Below, piece by piece: positions 26,103-34,949 of a stretch of DNA of 64,000 bases. The first letter of the stretch is position 1. Every line of letters begins with the position of its first letter. The stretch is from NCBI GenBank assembly GCA_965212145.1, contig CBDBUY010000004.1, positions 682,001-746,000 of the forward strand, written 5' to 3'. Source of the stretch: JAAEPI01 sp965212145. Its GTDB lineage: Bacteria; Bacteroidota; Bacteroidia; Cytophagales; Cyclobacteriaceae. Made by a program: the position numbers and the translations under genes. The notes under the pieces are model-generated. The model was given only the letters and a program-made list of their open reading frames with translations. It was not told the DNA's origin and made no database searches.

Positions 26103-26622
26103 CTTCATGCCACACTTTTCCATCATGCTTCAAAAGTGATATTTCTTGAGTTTGGAATTCCCCTGAATAGGATTGCTGCCCGAAATATTTCTTGGCCGCA
26201 TAAAACTGAGGCTTTTTCAAGTCTCTAAATCCAATAGTTATGTGAGGGTGGAACGGGCGATTCTTATAATTGCCATTGTCGAGTTTTAGGTTCTTTCTAC
26301 ATCTGTCTATAACCTCTTGTTGCAACTGTTCCAATGATTCGGAAGGCTCAACGTTTACAAAAACCACTCGCGGCTCGAAGAAGTCGAAATCTTTCAATTG
26401 AATTAAAAATGGTTTGAATCCTGAATTCAATTCCCTTATCAACGAAAACAGCTGCTCTTCCTTTTTGACCTTCCATTTAAACGGCATGTGCAGGGTAATG
26501 TGTGGTGGAGATCGAAGCGCATGCTTGCTGCCAAACCTCTCAGTCACTTCCTCTTTCAACGCATGAATTTCCGATCTAACCGGATCAGGAGGAACAATGG
26601 CGATGAAGAACAGAGATTCCAT
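26086..26622 (-). CDS. 2'-5' RNA ligase / cyclic phosphodiesterase (LigT-like)
   Basis: 178 residues of the 2H phosphoesterase superfamily. Both catalytic HxT motifs are present: HIT at 41-43 (PPHITLHMPF) and HIT at 127-129 (HPHITIGF). Such proteins open cyclic phosphodiesters or process RNA ends; the natural substrate is generally unknown. The ATG overlaps the stop of the upstream alpha/beta hydrolase by 1 nt (TAATG), which makes it the third gene of a coupled operon running leftward from 28264. Confidence 0.9.
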   Translation of the reverse strand: MESLFFIAIVPPDPVRSEIHALKEEVTERFGSKHALRSPPHITLHMPFKWKVKKEEQLFSLIRELNSGFKPFLIQLKDFDFFEPRVVFVNVEPSESLEQLQQEVIDRCRKNLKLDNGNYKNRPFHPHITIGFRDLKKPQFYAAKKYFGQQSYSGEFQTQEISLLKHDGKVWHEVNLQM

Positions 26623-27413
26623 TAGTTCAAAACCTCATCCATCAGCTGCCAATAAGCATTGAATGCTGCCAAGTCATTGTGGCCTCCTCCTCCTATTTCA
26701 TGAAATTTCACGTTGCTAGAAACTACCTCAAGCTTTCTACCTGATTCTATTGGTACCACCAGATCGTCGGTACCGTGAACGATGTTCACCGGACACTCAA
26801 CCTTCTTTAGGTTTCTGTCATTTCGGAAATTAAATCTAACCATCCTGTTGACCGGATACATCCAGGCAAAAGAACTGGCGACATCTGCCACACTGTAAAA
26901 TGGCGATTCCAAAATCACCTGCTTCGGGCTAAACTCTGCGGCCACATGCGATGCAAAAGAGCAGCCCAGCGAACGGCCATAAACGGTAATTTGGTTCTGT
27001 GGGTAAAGCGCAGCAGCCTGGGCATATACCGCCTCGGCATCTTCAAGCATCGACTTCTTTGATCGCTTCCCGGTACTCTTTCCGTAACCACGATAATCGA
27101 TTATCAATACATCGTAATTGTACTCTAAAAACGGAATGACTACTTCCCCCCACCTGGAGAGCTCACCCGCATTGCCGTGAAAGTAAAGGATCAGCCCTTT
27201 CGGGTTTTTCGCTTTGAAGTGCAGGCCATTGATGACCGCACCGTCTTCCATCTCCAGGTTCAACTCGTCAAACTCTGCGTCGAAACGATATTGAAAATCC
27301 TGCGGCAGAGCATCCGGCCTGAAAATCAGTTTTTCCTGAAAAAGGAACAAGAACAACCCTCCCAGCACATAAAGCACCACAATTAAAATCAACAGCGTCT
27401 TCACCCAGCTCAT
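26622..27413 (-). CDS. Membrane-anchored alpha/beta hydrolase
   Basis: 263 residues. An N-terminal transmembrane helix (TLLILIVVLYVLGGLFLFLF) is followed by FQEKLIFRP, the entry seen in BEM46/ABHD13-type hydrolases. The catalytic motif GRSLG puts the nucleophile at Ser148. The oxyanion loop reads FHGNAGE, and the acid and His are in HGTDDLVVP and GGGHNDL. Likely a peripheral or periplasm-facing esterase or thioesterase; the substrate is unknown. The gene overlaps its upstream paralogue by 4 nt (ATGA) and LigT by 1 nt. Confidence 0.9.
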   Translation of the reverse strand: MSWVKTLLILIVVLYVLGGLFLFLFQEKLIFRPDALPQDFQYRFDAEFDELNLEMEDGAVINGLHFKAKNPKGLILYFHGNAGELSRWGEVVIPFLEYNYDVLIIDYRGYGKSTGKRSKKSMLEDAEAVYAQAAALYPQNQITVYGRSLGCSFASHVAAEFSPKQVILESPFYSVADVASSFAWMYPVNRMVRFNFRNDRNLKKVECPVNIVHGTDDLVVPIESGRKLEVVSSNVKFHEIGGGGHNDLAAFNAYWQLMDEVLN

Positions 27414-28264
27414 GCCTTCTTTCTTTTGAAGTTTAAACTCGTTTGCTCCGGATCTACCTCCTGAATTTCTCCTGATTTTAAAATCTCTTCTAACATTCGG
27501 TGATACTCTTCGAATGTATGGAGATTATTGTGTCCTCCCTCGACGATAGGATACAGTCGCGTGAATTTTGGGCGAATCTTGGATAGCGAGATGGCGTTCT
27601 TGAATGGGACGAGTTTGTCACTTGTGCCATGAATAATCTTAATTGGACAGTTTACATACTCCAGCCATTTGTACGTTTTTATTGGAAAACGCATGGCTAT
27701 GGAAATCGGCATAAACGGGATATACCGCTTGGCCATTCGCATCATAGAATAATACGGCGATTCCAAAATGAGCATGCGGGGATTGTTGGTGCTAGCCAAC
27801 TTAGCTGCAAACCCCGAACCCATTGACCGCCCGTATATAACAATGTGTTTTTGATCCACTTTAGACTTCAGGATATCATATACTCGCTGAAGGTCTTCTT
27901 TGATCCCACGCTCGGTTCGTTTACCCGTACTTTTCCCAAACCCACGATAATCCACCATGATCACATCAAATCCCAACCTCGTAAAATCGATGGCATATTT
28001 TCCCCACCCTTTTATTGAACGTGAATTTCCCTTTAAATAAAGTACCACGCCCTTAGGATTGTCCTGGCTGAAGTGGATGGCGTTAATGTTGACCCCTTCT
28101 ACACGCTCAAGGTTGTATTCCGTGATCTTCTGATTGGGATATTTGAATTCAAAATCCTCCGGCAGTTTTTCCGGGCGAAACAGGAATTTCTCCTGTGCGA
28201 AGTACACAAAAAGATTAATCGCCACATAGGCTACTAACACCACAACCACAATTGTCCAGATCAC
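27410..28264 (-). CDS. Membrane-anchored alpha/beta hydrolase, tandem paralogue
   Basis: 284 residues with the same plan as its neighbour: one N-terminal helix (TIVVVVLVAYVAINLFVYF), AQEKFLFRPEKLPEDF, nucleophile Ser147 in GRSMG, acid in HGTSDKLVP and His in GGHNNL. The two clearly arose by tandem duplication. A difference is the oxyanion loop, LKGNSRS here against FHGNAGE in the paralogue, so the conserved His of the HG motif is a Lys. An extra basic tail (SLNFKRKKA) ends the protein. It is the first gene of the operon. Confidence 0.88.
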   Translation of the reverse strand: MIWTIVVVVLVAYVAINLFVYFAQEKFLFRPEKLPEDFEFKYPNQKITEYNLERVEGVNINAIHFSQDNPKGVVLYLKGNSRSIKGWGKYAIDFTRLGFDVIMVDYRGFGKSTGKRTERGIKEDLQRVYDILKSKVDQKHIVIYGRSMGSGFAAKLASTNNPRMLILESPYYSMMRMAKRYIPFMPISIAMRFPIKTYKWLEYVNCPIKIIHGTSDKLVPFKNAISLSKIRPKFTRLYPIVEGGHNNLHTFEEYHRMLEEILKSGEIQEVDPEQTSLNFKRKKA

Positions 28265-28300
28265 CGACTAAAGATAACGTGTCAAGACAAACCGCATAGC

Positions 28301-28308
28301 TACCTTTG
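28301..28308 (+). promoter_or_regulatory. -7 promoter box of the patatin gene
   Basis: TACCTTTG is an exact TAnnTTTG match ending 4 nt before the ATG at 28313, which implies a leaderless or nearly leaderless transcript. It lies in the short divergent gap upstream of the alpha/beta hydrolase operon. Confidence 0.5.
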
Positions 28309-28312
28309 AACC

Positions 28313-29071
28313 ATGTTTGGATGGAATAAAGATTACAATTGGGGTATCGCTCTAGGCGGTGGCGGGGCGAGGGGGTATGCCCACTTGGGAGTGCTTGAAG
28401 CACTTCGAGAAAAAGACATAAAACCAGATGTCATTGCCGGTGTGAGCGCTGGTGCAATCGCTGGTGCGTTCATTGCGTCAGGAAAAACACCAAGAGAGGC
28501 TTTTGAGGCTATAACTAAGTACAGCTTCAACGACTTCACGAAATTCAAAATACCGAAAAACGGACTGCTGTCCCTTGAGAAAATGCGATCCACGTTAGAA
28601 AAGGAAATTGAAGCCGAAACCTTTGAGGAGCTTGAAATTCCATTGATCATTACTTGCACCAATGTATTGACTGGAAAAGTGGAGTATATCAAAGAAGGTC
28701 CACTATCAGAATCAGTGGTGGCGTCTGCTTCAATTCCGGTTCTTTTCGATCCTGTAGAATTGGATGGCAAGGTTTTGATGGATGGGGGCCTTTTGAACAA
28801 TCTCCCATTTCAACCCCTGCTCGAAACTTGCAAAAAGGTAATTGCAGTGAGCATCAGCCCCGTTCAGGAATTGGAAAAAGTAGATGGGCTAATCGATGTT
28901 GCCGCACGAACTTTCCAGCTTAGCGTCAACTCGCGAAGAGAAGAAGCCCGAAAGTCCTGTAAATATTTTATTGAGCCTCCACGTCTCTGTGAGTTCGACT
29001 TATTGGACACCTCAAATGCTGAAGAAATATTTCAGGTGGGGTATGAGTACACCAAGGAAATGGATATGTAG
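28313..29071 (+). CDS. Patatin-like phospholipase (RssA/NTE type)
   Basis: 252 residues. The glycine-rich oxyanion loop is GGGGARGYAHLGVL near residue 16, the nucleophile Ser45 is in GVSAGA, and the catalytic Asp157 is in DGGLLNN, so the Ser-Asp dyad is complete. There is no signal peptide, so it is a cytoplasmic lipid acyl hydrolase acting on phospholipids or related esters. It is monocistronic, between the divergent hydrolase operon and a small secreted protein. Confidence 0.93.
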   Translation: MFGWNKDYNWGIALGGGGARGYAHLGVLEALREKDIKPDVIAGVSAGAIAGAFIASGKTPREAFEAITKYSFNDFTKFKIPKNGLLSLEKMRSTLEKEIEAETFEELEIPLIITCTNVLTGKVEYIKEGPLSESVVASASIPVLFDPVELDGKVLMDGGLLNNLPFQPLLETCKKVIAVSISPVQELEKVDGLIDVAARTFQLSVNSRREEARKSCKYFIEPPRLCEFDLLDTSNAEEIFQVGYEYTKEMDM

Positions 29072-29123
29072 AACCAAATCAGCGGTTTGTTCGTAAAACA
29101 TGGCCTAACCAAAACACCCCTTC

Positions 29124-29549
29124 ATGAAAAAGCTCGTCATTCTATCCATTGCTCTATTTGTATTCGCTTCGGCCAATGCCCAGAATCATGTAGAAATTGC
29201 CAAAACGGTGAATTATTATCTGGAAGGTGGAACCAACAACGATTTTGAAACACTAAAAAAAGCCTTCCACCCGGAAGCTAAAATGACCTACTTGAGTAAT
29301 GGGGAGTTTAAATCTGTCAATGCCGTTGAATTTTTCGGAAAAGGAATGAAAGGAAAGTCTGGGAAACAGGATCGTCAAACCCGAATTACGAGCATCGATG
29401 TATCCGGACATGCCGCCACAGCAAGGTTGGAAATTCTGTACCCCACGTTCAAGTTCATCGATTACATGCAGCTGCTCAAAGTTGATGGCGAGTGGAAAAT
29501 CATCAGCAAGACCTTCTTTAGAGAATCACTAAAGAGTAAGGAGGGCTGA
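29124..29549 (+). CDS. Exported lumazine-binding-like / NTF2-fold protein
   Basis: 141 residues with a signal peptide (KKLVILSIALFVFASANAQ). The mature part looks like a cone-shaped NTF2/SnoaL-like domain of the 'putative lumazine-binding' group: VNYYLEGGTNNDFETLKKAFHPEAKMTYL at the start and FIDYMQLLKVDGEWKIISK at the end. Such periplasmic proteins bind small ligands; catalysis is not evident. A strong terminator follows. Confidence 0.8.
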   Translation: MKKLVILSIALFVFASANAQNHVEIAKTVNYYLEGGTNNDFETLKKAFHPEAKMTYLSNGEFKSVNAVEFFGKGMKGKSGKQDRQTRITSIDVSGHAATARLEILYPTFKFIDYMQLLKVDGEWKIISKTFFRESLKSKEG

Positions 29550-29574
29550 GCCTTCCGGTTTTAATAGTCGCTTT

Positions 29575-29610
29575 AAAGGTTCGTGCTTGTCGCGAACCTT
29601 TCTATTTTTA
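29575..29610 (+). terminator. Intrinsic terminator
   Basis: AAAGGTTCG (29575-29583) and CGAACCTTT (29593-29601) form a perfect 9-bp stem with a 9-nt loop, followed by CTATTTTTA. It ends the NTF2-like gene and lies 16 nt before the next start. Confidence 0.85.
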
Positions 29611-29626
29611 GGGAAATTTGATTTTC

Positions 29627-32011
29627 ATGAAAACGACCCTAACCTTTCTCCTCGCTCTTGCCATTCAATTCTCATTTGCCCAATCTATTTCTGAGTTTAC
29701 ATCTGACATGAAGAAGCAAGAGGGCTTTTTCAATTTCTATTACGATGACGCTGGTGGCAAAGTGTTTTTGGAGATTGATAAGATAGATGAGGATTTTCTG
29801 TACGTGAATTCACTGGCTGCCGGAATTGGCTCAAACGACATTGGCTTGGATCGTGGACAGCTAGGTAGTGAGCGGGTAGTCAGATTTGAAAAGTATGGCC
29901 CAAAATTGCTTTTGATTCAACCAAATCTGGACTACCGAGCAGTGAGTGATAATCCAGATGAAGTCAAATCTGTAAAAGAAGCTTTTGCACAATCAGTTCT
30001 GGAAGGTTTCGAAATAAAATTGACAGATGGAGATCGTCATCTGATCGACATAACGGATTTCTTGCTACAGGATTCTCACAATGTCTCCGGTCGGCTTAAA
30101 CGTTCTGACCAAGGCAATTACAATTTGGATAAAAGCAGATCAGTGATTTATCCCGATGGCCTGCTGAATTTCCCTAAAAACTCGGAGTTCGAGGCGATTC
30201 TCACTTTCAGCGGAGATCCAAAAGGTTGGTGGATTCGATCCGTCACACCTACATCAAATTCCGTGACGGTTCGCACCCATCATTCGTTTATAGAGCTGCC
30301 GGATGCTGATTACGAACCTCGAGCTTTTGACCCAAGGTCTGGTTATTTCTTCATTTCCTATCAGGACTATGCCACCCCGATTGAGGATCCATTGGTCAAG
30401 CGATTCATCGTTCGTCACCGACTGAAAAAGAAAGATCCGTATGCAGCTGTCAGCGAAGCGGTCGAACCAATCGTCTATTATGTAGATCGTGGAGCACCTG
30501 AGCCGATTCGGTCCGCCTTGATCGAGGGGGCAAGCTGGTGGAATCAGGCATTTGAAGCTGCTGGGTATAAAGACGCCTTTCAAGTGAAAGTCCTGCCCGA
30601 AGGAGCTCATCCTTTGGATGTTCGGTACAATGTCATTCAATGGGTTCATCGTAGTACCCGGGGTTGGTCGTACGGGAGTGGCATCACAGACCCCAGAACC
30701 GGCGAAATGATCAAGGGACACGTGAGTCTTGGCTCACTTCGAGTCAGGCAAGACTTTTTGATTGCAACAGGTCTTTTGCAGCCCTACGAAAACGATACAG
30801 AAGTGCCCAATGAAATGACGGAAATGGCACTAGCCAGGTTGAGACAACTATCGGCCCATGAGGTGGGACACACGATCGGGTTGGCGCACAATTTTGCGGC
30901 AAGCGTGAATGACCGAGCGTCTGTGATGGATTACCCACATCCATATGTGAAAATGGATGCTGATGGGAATATTGATTTAAGCGAGGCATACGATGACAAA
31001 ATAGGTGCTTGGGACAAAGTGACCGTGACCTACGGATATTCAGATTTTCCTGATGGCGAGAATCTGGATATGCTGAATGAAATATTAGACAATGCATTCG
31101 CTTCAGGCCTGAAATACATCACTGATCAGGACGCTCGTCCGGCCAGTGGTGCACATCCCGAGGCTCACTTGTGGGACAATGGCGAAAACCCGGCTGACGA
31201 GCTCAATCGAATGATGAAAATCCGCCGAAAAATCCTAAACGACTTTTCCGATAAAGCCATCAAAGAAGGCATGCCAATGAGTACGATTGAGGAGGTATTG
31301 GTGCCTATGTATCTTTTCCATAGATATCAGGTGGATGCCACTTCCAAGATCATTGGAGGCATTCGATATTCTTATGCGTTGCGAGGAGACGGTCAGTTGG
31401 TTAGAGAGTTGATTTCCTCCTCTGATCAAATACGTGCTTTAGATGCCCTTTTGGATGCCCTTCACCCGAGGGCATTGGAAATTCCTGATGAATTGATCGA
31501 CAAGATCCCGCCTCGGTCTTATGGCTATCCACGCTCCAGAGAAACTTTCGAATCAAAAGTTGGGGTGGCATTCGACTTCTTTGCTGCGGCTGAGACAGCC
31601 GCCAGTATTCCATTGAGCTTCATTTTCAACGTGGACAGGGCTAATCGCCTTCAGATGCTCAAAAGTGAGCATGCCCTTCAACCTGGATTCGAAAGAGTTC
31701 TGGAAAGAACTACCTCCAGGATTTTTGCAAATACGAGAGGCGAACTGGCGCACATCGTGCAATCGGAACTGCTTAATCACCTTTTCAAATTGGCTGCAAA
31801 TGATCGAGCTTATGATGATGTCCGAGCGACCTGCTATGCTCAACTAAAAACGATGAAAGAAAAATTCGACGGAAAGGAATTGCGAGATGATCCGTTTTAC
31901 GGTTTTCTCTCAATGAAAATTGAGAACTTTCTGGACGACCCAGAAGACTTCAAGCCTGCCAAAACCATCAAAGCTCCGGATGGTTCACCGATCGGGAGCT
32001 GCGATTACTAA
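29627..32011 (+). CDS. Exported zinc-dependent metalloprotease (DUF5117/DUF4953 type)
   Basis: 794 residues from ATG 29627 (an in-frame TTG nine bases upstream is less likely). The signal peptide is KTTLTFLLALAIQFSFAQ. The metzincin-like zinc motif HEVGHTIGLAH starts at residue 411, giving three His ligands and the catalytic Glu. N-terminal DUF5118/DUF5117-like beta domains precede it, and a DUF4953-like domain contains the active site. These large proteases are common in Bacteroidota and periplasmic or surface-located; substrates are unknown. Its stop codon shares CTAA with the stop of the convergent DUF4301 gene. Confidence 0.9.
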   Translation: MKTTLTFLLALAIQFSFAQSISEFTSDMKKQEGFFNFYYDDAGGKVFLEIDKIDEDFLYVNSLAAGIGSNDIGLDRGQLGSERVVRFEKYGPKLLLIQPNLDYRAVSDNPDEVKSVKEAFAQSVLEGFEIKLTDGDRHLIDITDFLLQDSHNVSGRLKRSDQGNYNLDKSRSVIYPDGLLNFPKNSEFEAILTFSGDPKGWWIRSVTPTSNSVTVRTHHSFIELPDADYEPRAFDPRSGYFFISYQDYATPIEDPLVKRFIVRHRLKKKDPYAAVSEAVEPIVYYVDRGAPEPIRSALIEGASWWNQAFEAAGYKDAFQVKVLPEGAHPLDVRYNVIQWVHRSTRGWSYGSGITDPRTGEMIKGHVSLGSLRVRQDFLIATGLLQPYENDTEVPNEMTEMALARLRQLSAHEVGHTIGLAHNFAASVNDRASVMDYPHPYVKMDADGNIDLSEAYDDKIGAWDKVTVTYGYSDFPDGENLDMLNEILDNAFASGLKYITDQDARPASGAHPEAHLWDNGENPADELNRMMKIRRKILNDFSDKAIKEGMPMSTIEEVLVPMYLFHRYQVDATSKIIGGIRYSYALRGDGQLVRELISSSDQIRALDALLDALHPRALEIPDELIDKIPPRSYGYPRSRETFESKVGVAFDFFAAAETAASIPLSFIFNVDRANRLQMLKSEHALQPGFERVLERTTSRIFANTRGELAHIVQSELLNHLFKLAANDRAYDDVRATCYAQLKTMKEKFDGKELRDDPFYGFLSMKIENFLDDPEDFKPAKTIKAPDGSPIGSCDY

Positions 32012-33342
32012 GGTTGGTGCTCTGGTCTGAGCAGGTCGTTCACGGTTTTCACCGGGTTGAAAGTGATTAATGGAACCTCTACAAAAATAGTGTTCCAGTC
32101 GGCCATGCCCCCGTTCCAAAGACCTGGCAACTCCAGCGCTTTAATGGGCTGACCGTTGTGAGATTTTTGAGTGATGAACCCCGTTGTTGGATCGGTGTAT
32201 TTCATCAGGTCGAATTTCTGGCCCTTATAATCTTTCACCCCACACACAATATCCACCGGATTGAAATGTGTTGATTGGTTCAAAACATCCACCTGGTCTT
32301 GATTCGATTTGTCAATCTGAGCTCCTTCCACTATTTGGAGGCTGACTTGTCCATTCGATTCCACCCAAAATGGGCCCCCTCCTGGTTCGCCGGAATTTTT
32401 CACCATGCCGCACACTCGCATTGGCCGGTTCAGTTTTTCTACCAATTCACTATCGGAAATGTCCTTAATCCCACATTTTTCCAATAGCTTTTTAGCTTTC
32501 TCAACATCCAAATTTCCCCGCTCAGCGTCTCTTAACAACTCAAAAACCTGAGCTTGAAAATCGAGCAGAACTCCAGCCAGGATTTTTTTCCATTTTACGG
32601 TTTCACCTTTTAATCGGTCCGGCACTACATTGTCAATGTTCTTGATGAAAATCAAATCCGAATTCCGAGTGTTGAGGTTTTCCAATAAGGCCCCATGCCC
32701 GGCGGGTCGGTAAAGGGAATCTCCATTTTCGAGCCTCACCGGATTGTTCTCCAAGTCTACAGCCACGGTATCAGTCTCTGGATTCTGAGTACTATATGTG
32801 ATTTCAAATTCCTGATCAAACTCATTTTTCGCTTTTTCAATCAATGCCTCAAACGGCTGTTCATGCTCGGGCGAAACGGTAAAGTGAATTTTGACAGGCC
32901 CCTGTTTCATGGCATACCCTATTGATTCAGCCAAATGCTCCTCAGCTGGATTTAATGTTTTTCCATCCTTTTGATGAAAGGGGAGTAATCCTTTGGGAAG
33001 ATTCTGATAACCTCGTTTGTCAAATAGTTCGGCAAGAACTTCGTCCCTTGAACCGCTCAAAGCAAATGGTAACTTGTCCAGCGCACCAAAGAAAGTATCT
33101 ACGCTTTTTGATGATTTCCCAGATGCACGATACTCTAGCAAGTCTCTAAACATTCTGGTCGCAGCACCAGATGCGGGAACAAACTTTTCTACAAACACCT
33201 CTGACGCCTCATATTTCTCTATCATGCCATCCTGTTGGCTTGGATCCAGCTGCATGATACCATCCCCAGGAACTGCTGCACCCATAAGTCTGACATCCGG
33301 AAACCCCTTCCTAAACCAATTTAATTGTTCGTCTAAATCCAT
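32008..33342 (-). CDS. DUF4301 family protein
   Basis: 444 residues from the ATG at 33342, which gives the family-like start MDLDEQLNWFRKGFPDVRL. An open frame continues upstream to 33480 but would overlap the divergent TerB-like gene and adds Cys-rich junk. The conserved core includes FVPASGAATRMFRDL near residue 45, and GHGALLENLN with IFIKNIDNVV in the centre, reminiscent of nucleotidyltransferase-like sugar-phosphate enzymes. DUF4301 has no assigned reaction. No signal peptide. A CATCTTTG, one mismatch from the -7 box, lies about 20 nt upstream on the minus strand. Confidence 0.88.
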   Translation of the reverse strand: MDLDEQLNWFRKGFPDVRLMGAAVPGDGIMQLDPSQQDGMIEKYEASEVFVEKFVPASGAATRMFRDLLEYRASGKSSKSVDTFFGALDKLPFALSGSRDEVLAELFDKRGYQNLPKGLLPFHQKDGKTLNPAEEHLAESIGYAMKQGPVKIHFTVSPEHEQPFEALIEKAKNEFDQEFEITYSTQNPETDTVAVDLENNPVRLENGDSLYRPAGHGALLENLNTRNSDLIFIKNIDNVVPDRLKGETVKWKKILAGVLLDFQAQVFELLRDAERGNLDVEKAKKLLEKCGIKDISDSELVEKLNRPMRVCGMVKNSGEPGGGPFWVESNGQVSLQIVEGAQIDKSNQDQVDVLNQSTHFNPVDIVCGVKDYKGQKFDLMKYTDPTTGFITQKSHNGQPIKALELPGLWNGGMADWNTIFVEVPLITFNPVKTVNDLLRPEHQP

Positions 33343-33473
33343 TCGTTCTTGCCTTTGTTCACAAAGATGCCAAAATGATGATGACCTGGAACGTTGGCAT
33401 TTGATATAAATGGTTGCAATGAAAACCCAACATTTGATTACCTTTTCTGCTGCAAAAACCAAACAGCGCACTG

Positions 33474-33932
33474 ATGTCAACTGATCTCATAAAATTCGCC
33501 CCCACTTTTTATGGCATGTCCATGGTTCAGAGAGAAATCTGGAGAGACTATGGTTATGCACTCATGTGTATCGCCGGTTCGGATGGAGATGTCTCCGATC
33601 CGGAAATGGAATGGCTTACCGTTGATTTGGCCAACAGTCTTCGGGTGGATGAGGAAACCGTTGCAGACTGGGAGGAGTTTGAATATGAGGATGCCGATTT
33701 AGAGGAGATTTTTATGTCCTTTCGACATGCATCATTTGCCAACTTCAACAAGCTGATTCTTTACGATGCAATCAGAATGTGTAGCGCGGATGGGGACTAT
33801 GCCGATGAAGAACAAGAACAAGTGCATGAAGCAGCCAAAATCTTACAGGTTTCTCGGGAAGCCGTAATCGCCATTGAAGCCCTAGTCGAAATGGAACATG
33901 CAGCGCATAAATTACGACTCACCGTCCTTTAG
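33474..33932 (+). CDS. TerB-like helical protein
   Basis: 152 residues, all-helical and strongly acidic, without signal peptide. Two similar motifs, AGSDGDVSDPEMEWL (near residue 33) and CSADGDYADEEQEQV (near 106), give the duplicated acidic helix-turn pattern of the TerB/DjlA-N fold, which in tellurite-resistance TerB binds metal. There are no other ter genes nearby, so a stress-signalling role is only suggested. Divergent from DUF4301. Its stop shares TTAG with the stop of the S1/P1 nuclease. Confidence 0.7.
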   Translation: MSTDLIKFAPTFYGMSMVQREIWRDYGYALMCIAGSDGDVSDPEMEWLTVDLANSLRVDEETVADWEEFEYEDADLEEIFMSFRHASFANFNKLILYDAIRMCSADGDYADEEQEQVHEAAKILQVSREAVIAIEALVEMEHAAHKLRLTVL

Positions 33933-34693
33933 CCATAGATTTTATTAAGTACCCACGCCAGTCGAACACCGGCCTGTAATAGTCGCTGGTTTACCAATTC
34001 GATATTGTCGTACACATATCGGTAGTTGATTTTCTTACTTTCCGGCATGTCATAGCATTGATCTCTGTAATCTTTGGATTCCAATATCCAATCCATCATT
34101 GATGCCGATTGCCATTTGACAACCTGCTCATCGCTTGGGTGATTTATCCATTCCACATATTCTGAATAGCTGTATTTCTGCTCGTCAATTATTCCGCTAT
34201 CCCAAACGCGGTGCAGGTTGGACGAATCCCAGAAAAATTCAACATTTACATCATTTCCTCCTTTGTCCTCTCCATTACCAACATGGAGTGGCTGGTGTAC
34301 ATCACCAATTAAATGGACCAAGCACTTGAGGGCGAATGCTTCATCTTCATCTGTAAAATCCTTGGAGTTAAGTTCCGAAACTAAGCGCTTCATGGTCACA
34401 TAGACGTCACCCTCCTCTGGTGTTCCAGCTTGCTCATAGGTTTGGCCGTCTGGAATGGTCATGTAATGCCAGGGAGCCATATGTCTCTTGGTATTGTCTG
34501 CCCTGATGAAATCCATAAAGGTGCTCACTTCAGCAAGCGTCTCATTTTTCAAGATCCGGTCTATGTTTTTTCTGGCCTTCTTAGTGAGGTGTTTTTCGGC
34601 GATCAGCCCAATGACTCTGTGCCCGGTAGGCCCCCAAGCGAATACATTCGATGTAAGGCAAAAAACAAAAATTAGTAGAAATGCTTTTTTCAT
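33929..34693 (-). CDS. Exported S1/P1-type nuclease
   Basis: 254 residues with a signal peptide ending AFLLIFVFCLTSNVFA, so that Trp becomes the mature N-terminus (WGPTGHRVIG). In this family that Trp's amino and carbonyl groups bind zinc. Further zinc ligands are in the HLIGDVHQPLH segment and in the NLHRVWDSGI segment, with HYMTIPDG between. The protein is a single-strand-specific phosphodiesterase of the phospholipase C/P1 fold that scavenges extracellular nucleic acid in the periplasm. An exact -7 box lies 6 nt before the ATG. Confidence 0.93.
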   Translation of the reverse strand: MKKAFLLIFVFCLTSNVFAWGPTGHRVIGLIAEKHLTKKARKNIDRILKNETLAEVSTFMDFIRADNTKRHMAPWHYMTIPDGQTYEQAGTPEEGDVYVTMKRLVSELNSKDFTDEDEAFALKCLVHLIGDVHQPLHVGNGEDKGGNDVNVEFFWDSSNLHRVWDSGIIDEQKYSYSEYVEWINHPSDEQVVKWQSASMMDWILESKDYRDQCYDMPESKKINYRYVYDNIELVNQRLLQAGVRLAWVLNKIYG

Positions 34694-34698
34694 AAAGT

Positions 34699-34706
34699 CA
34701 AAGTTA
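34699..34706 (-). promoter_or_regulatory. -7 promoter box of the S1/P1 nuclease gene
   Basis: On the minus strand TAACTTTG (34706-34699) is an exact TAnnTTTG match ending 5 nt before the ATG at 34693, so the mRNA should be leaderless or have a leader of a few bases. Confidence 0.5.
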
Positions 34707-34744
34707 AATCGCTACGGATGATTTATTGTTTGTTGGTAAAGGGG

Positions 34745-34784
34745 CAAAAGAAAAAGGCGTGTCCGAGAACCGGAGCACGCCTTT
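34745..34784 (-). terminator. Orphan intrinsic terminator between two divergent genes
   Basis: AAAGGCGTG (34753-34761) and CACGCCTTT (34776-34784) form a perfect 9-bp stem; CCG and CGG in the loop can pair further. On the minus strand the stem is followed by a T-rich run, CCTTTTTCTTTT, the form of a rho-independent terminator. No gene ends here: the region separates the starts of the S1/P1 nuclease (left) and mfd (right). It therefore implies a short leftward transcript starting somewhere in 34790-34950. Confidence 0.65.
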
Positions 34785-34949
34785 AATCACCAACCTAACC
34801 TAAAAGAAAGTTCTTGTCGCACTTTTGAATTTCTTCGTTTAGCGCTTACATATCCTTTAACTGTTTTTTTCTGGAAATGTTGCTAAAAGAAATTGAAATA
34901 TTTCTAACAATTTAAATTTCTTCCTGCAACTCCCTCGCCTCTAACCTTC
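34785..34949 (-). ncRNA. Possible small RNA upstream of the orphan terminator
   Basis: No credible open reading frame exists in this AT-rich stretch, and it ends at an orphan terminator in leftward orientation, which makes an untranslated leftward RNA of up to ~170 nt the simplest explanation. I found no TAnnTTTG box for it on the minus strand, which weakens the case. The stretch could equally be two divergent promoter regions with a stray hairpin. Confidence 0.2.

Noticed and set aside
33343..33480. N-terminal extension of the DUF4301 protein
   Set aside because: It would overlap the start of the divergent TerB-like gene, and the internal ATG at 33342 gives the family-like N-terminus.
33474..33932. 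Tellurite-resistance operon
   Set aside because: Only a TerB-like fold is suggested; no terC, terD or terE neighbours exist.
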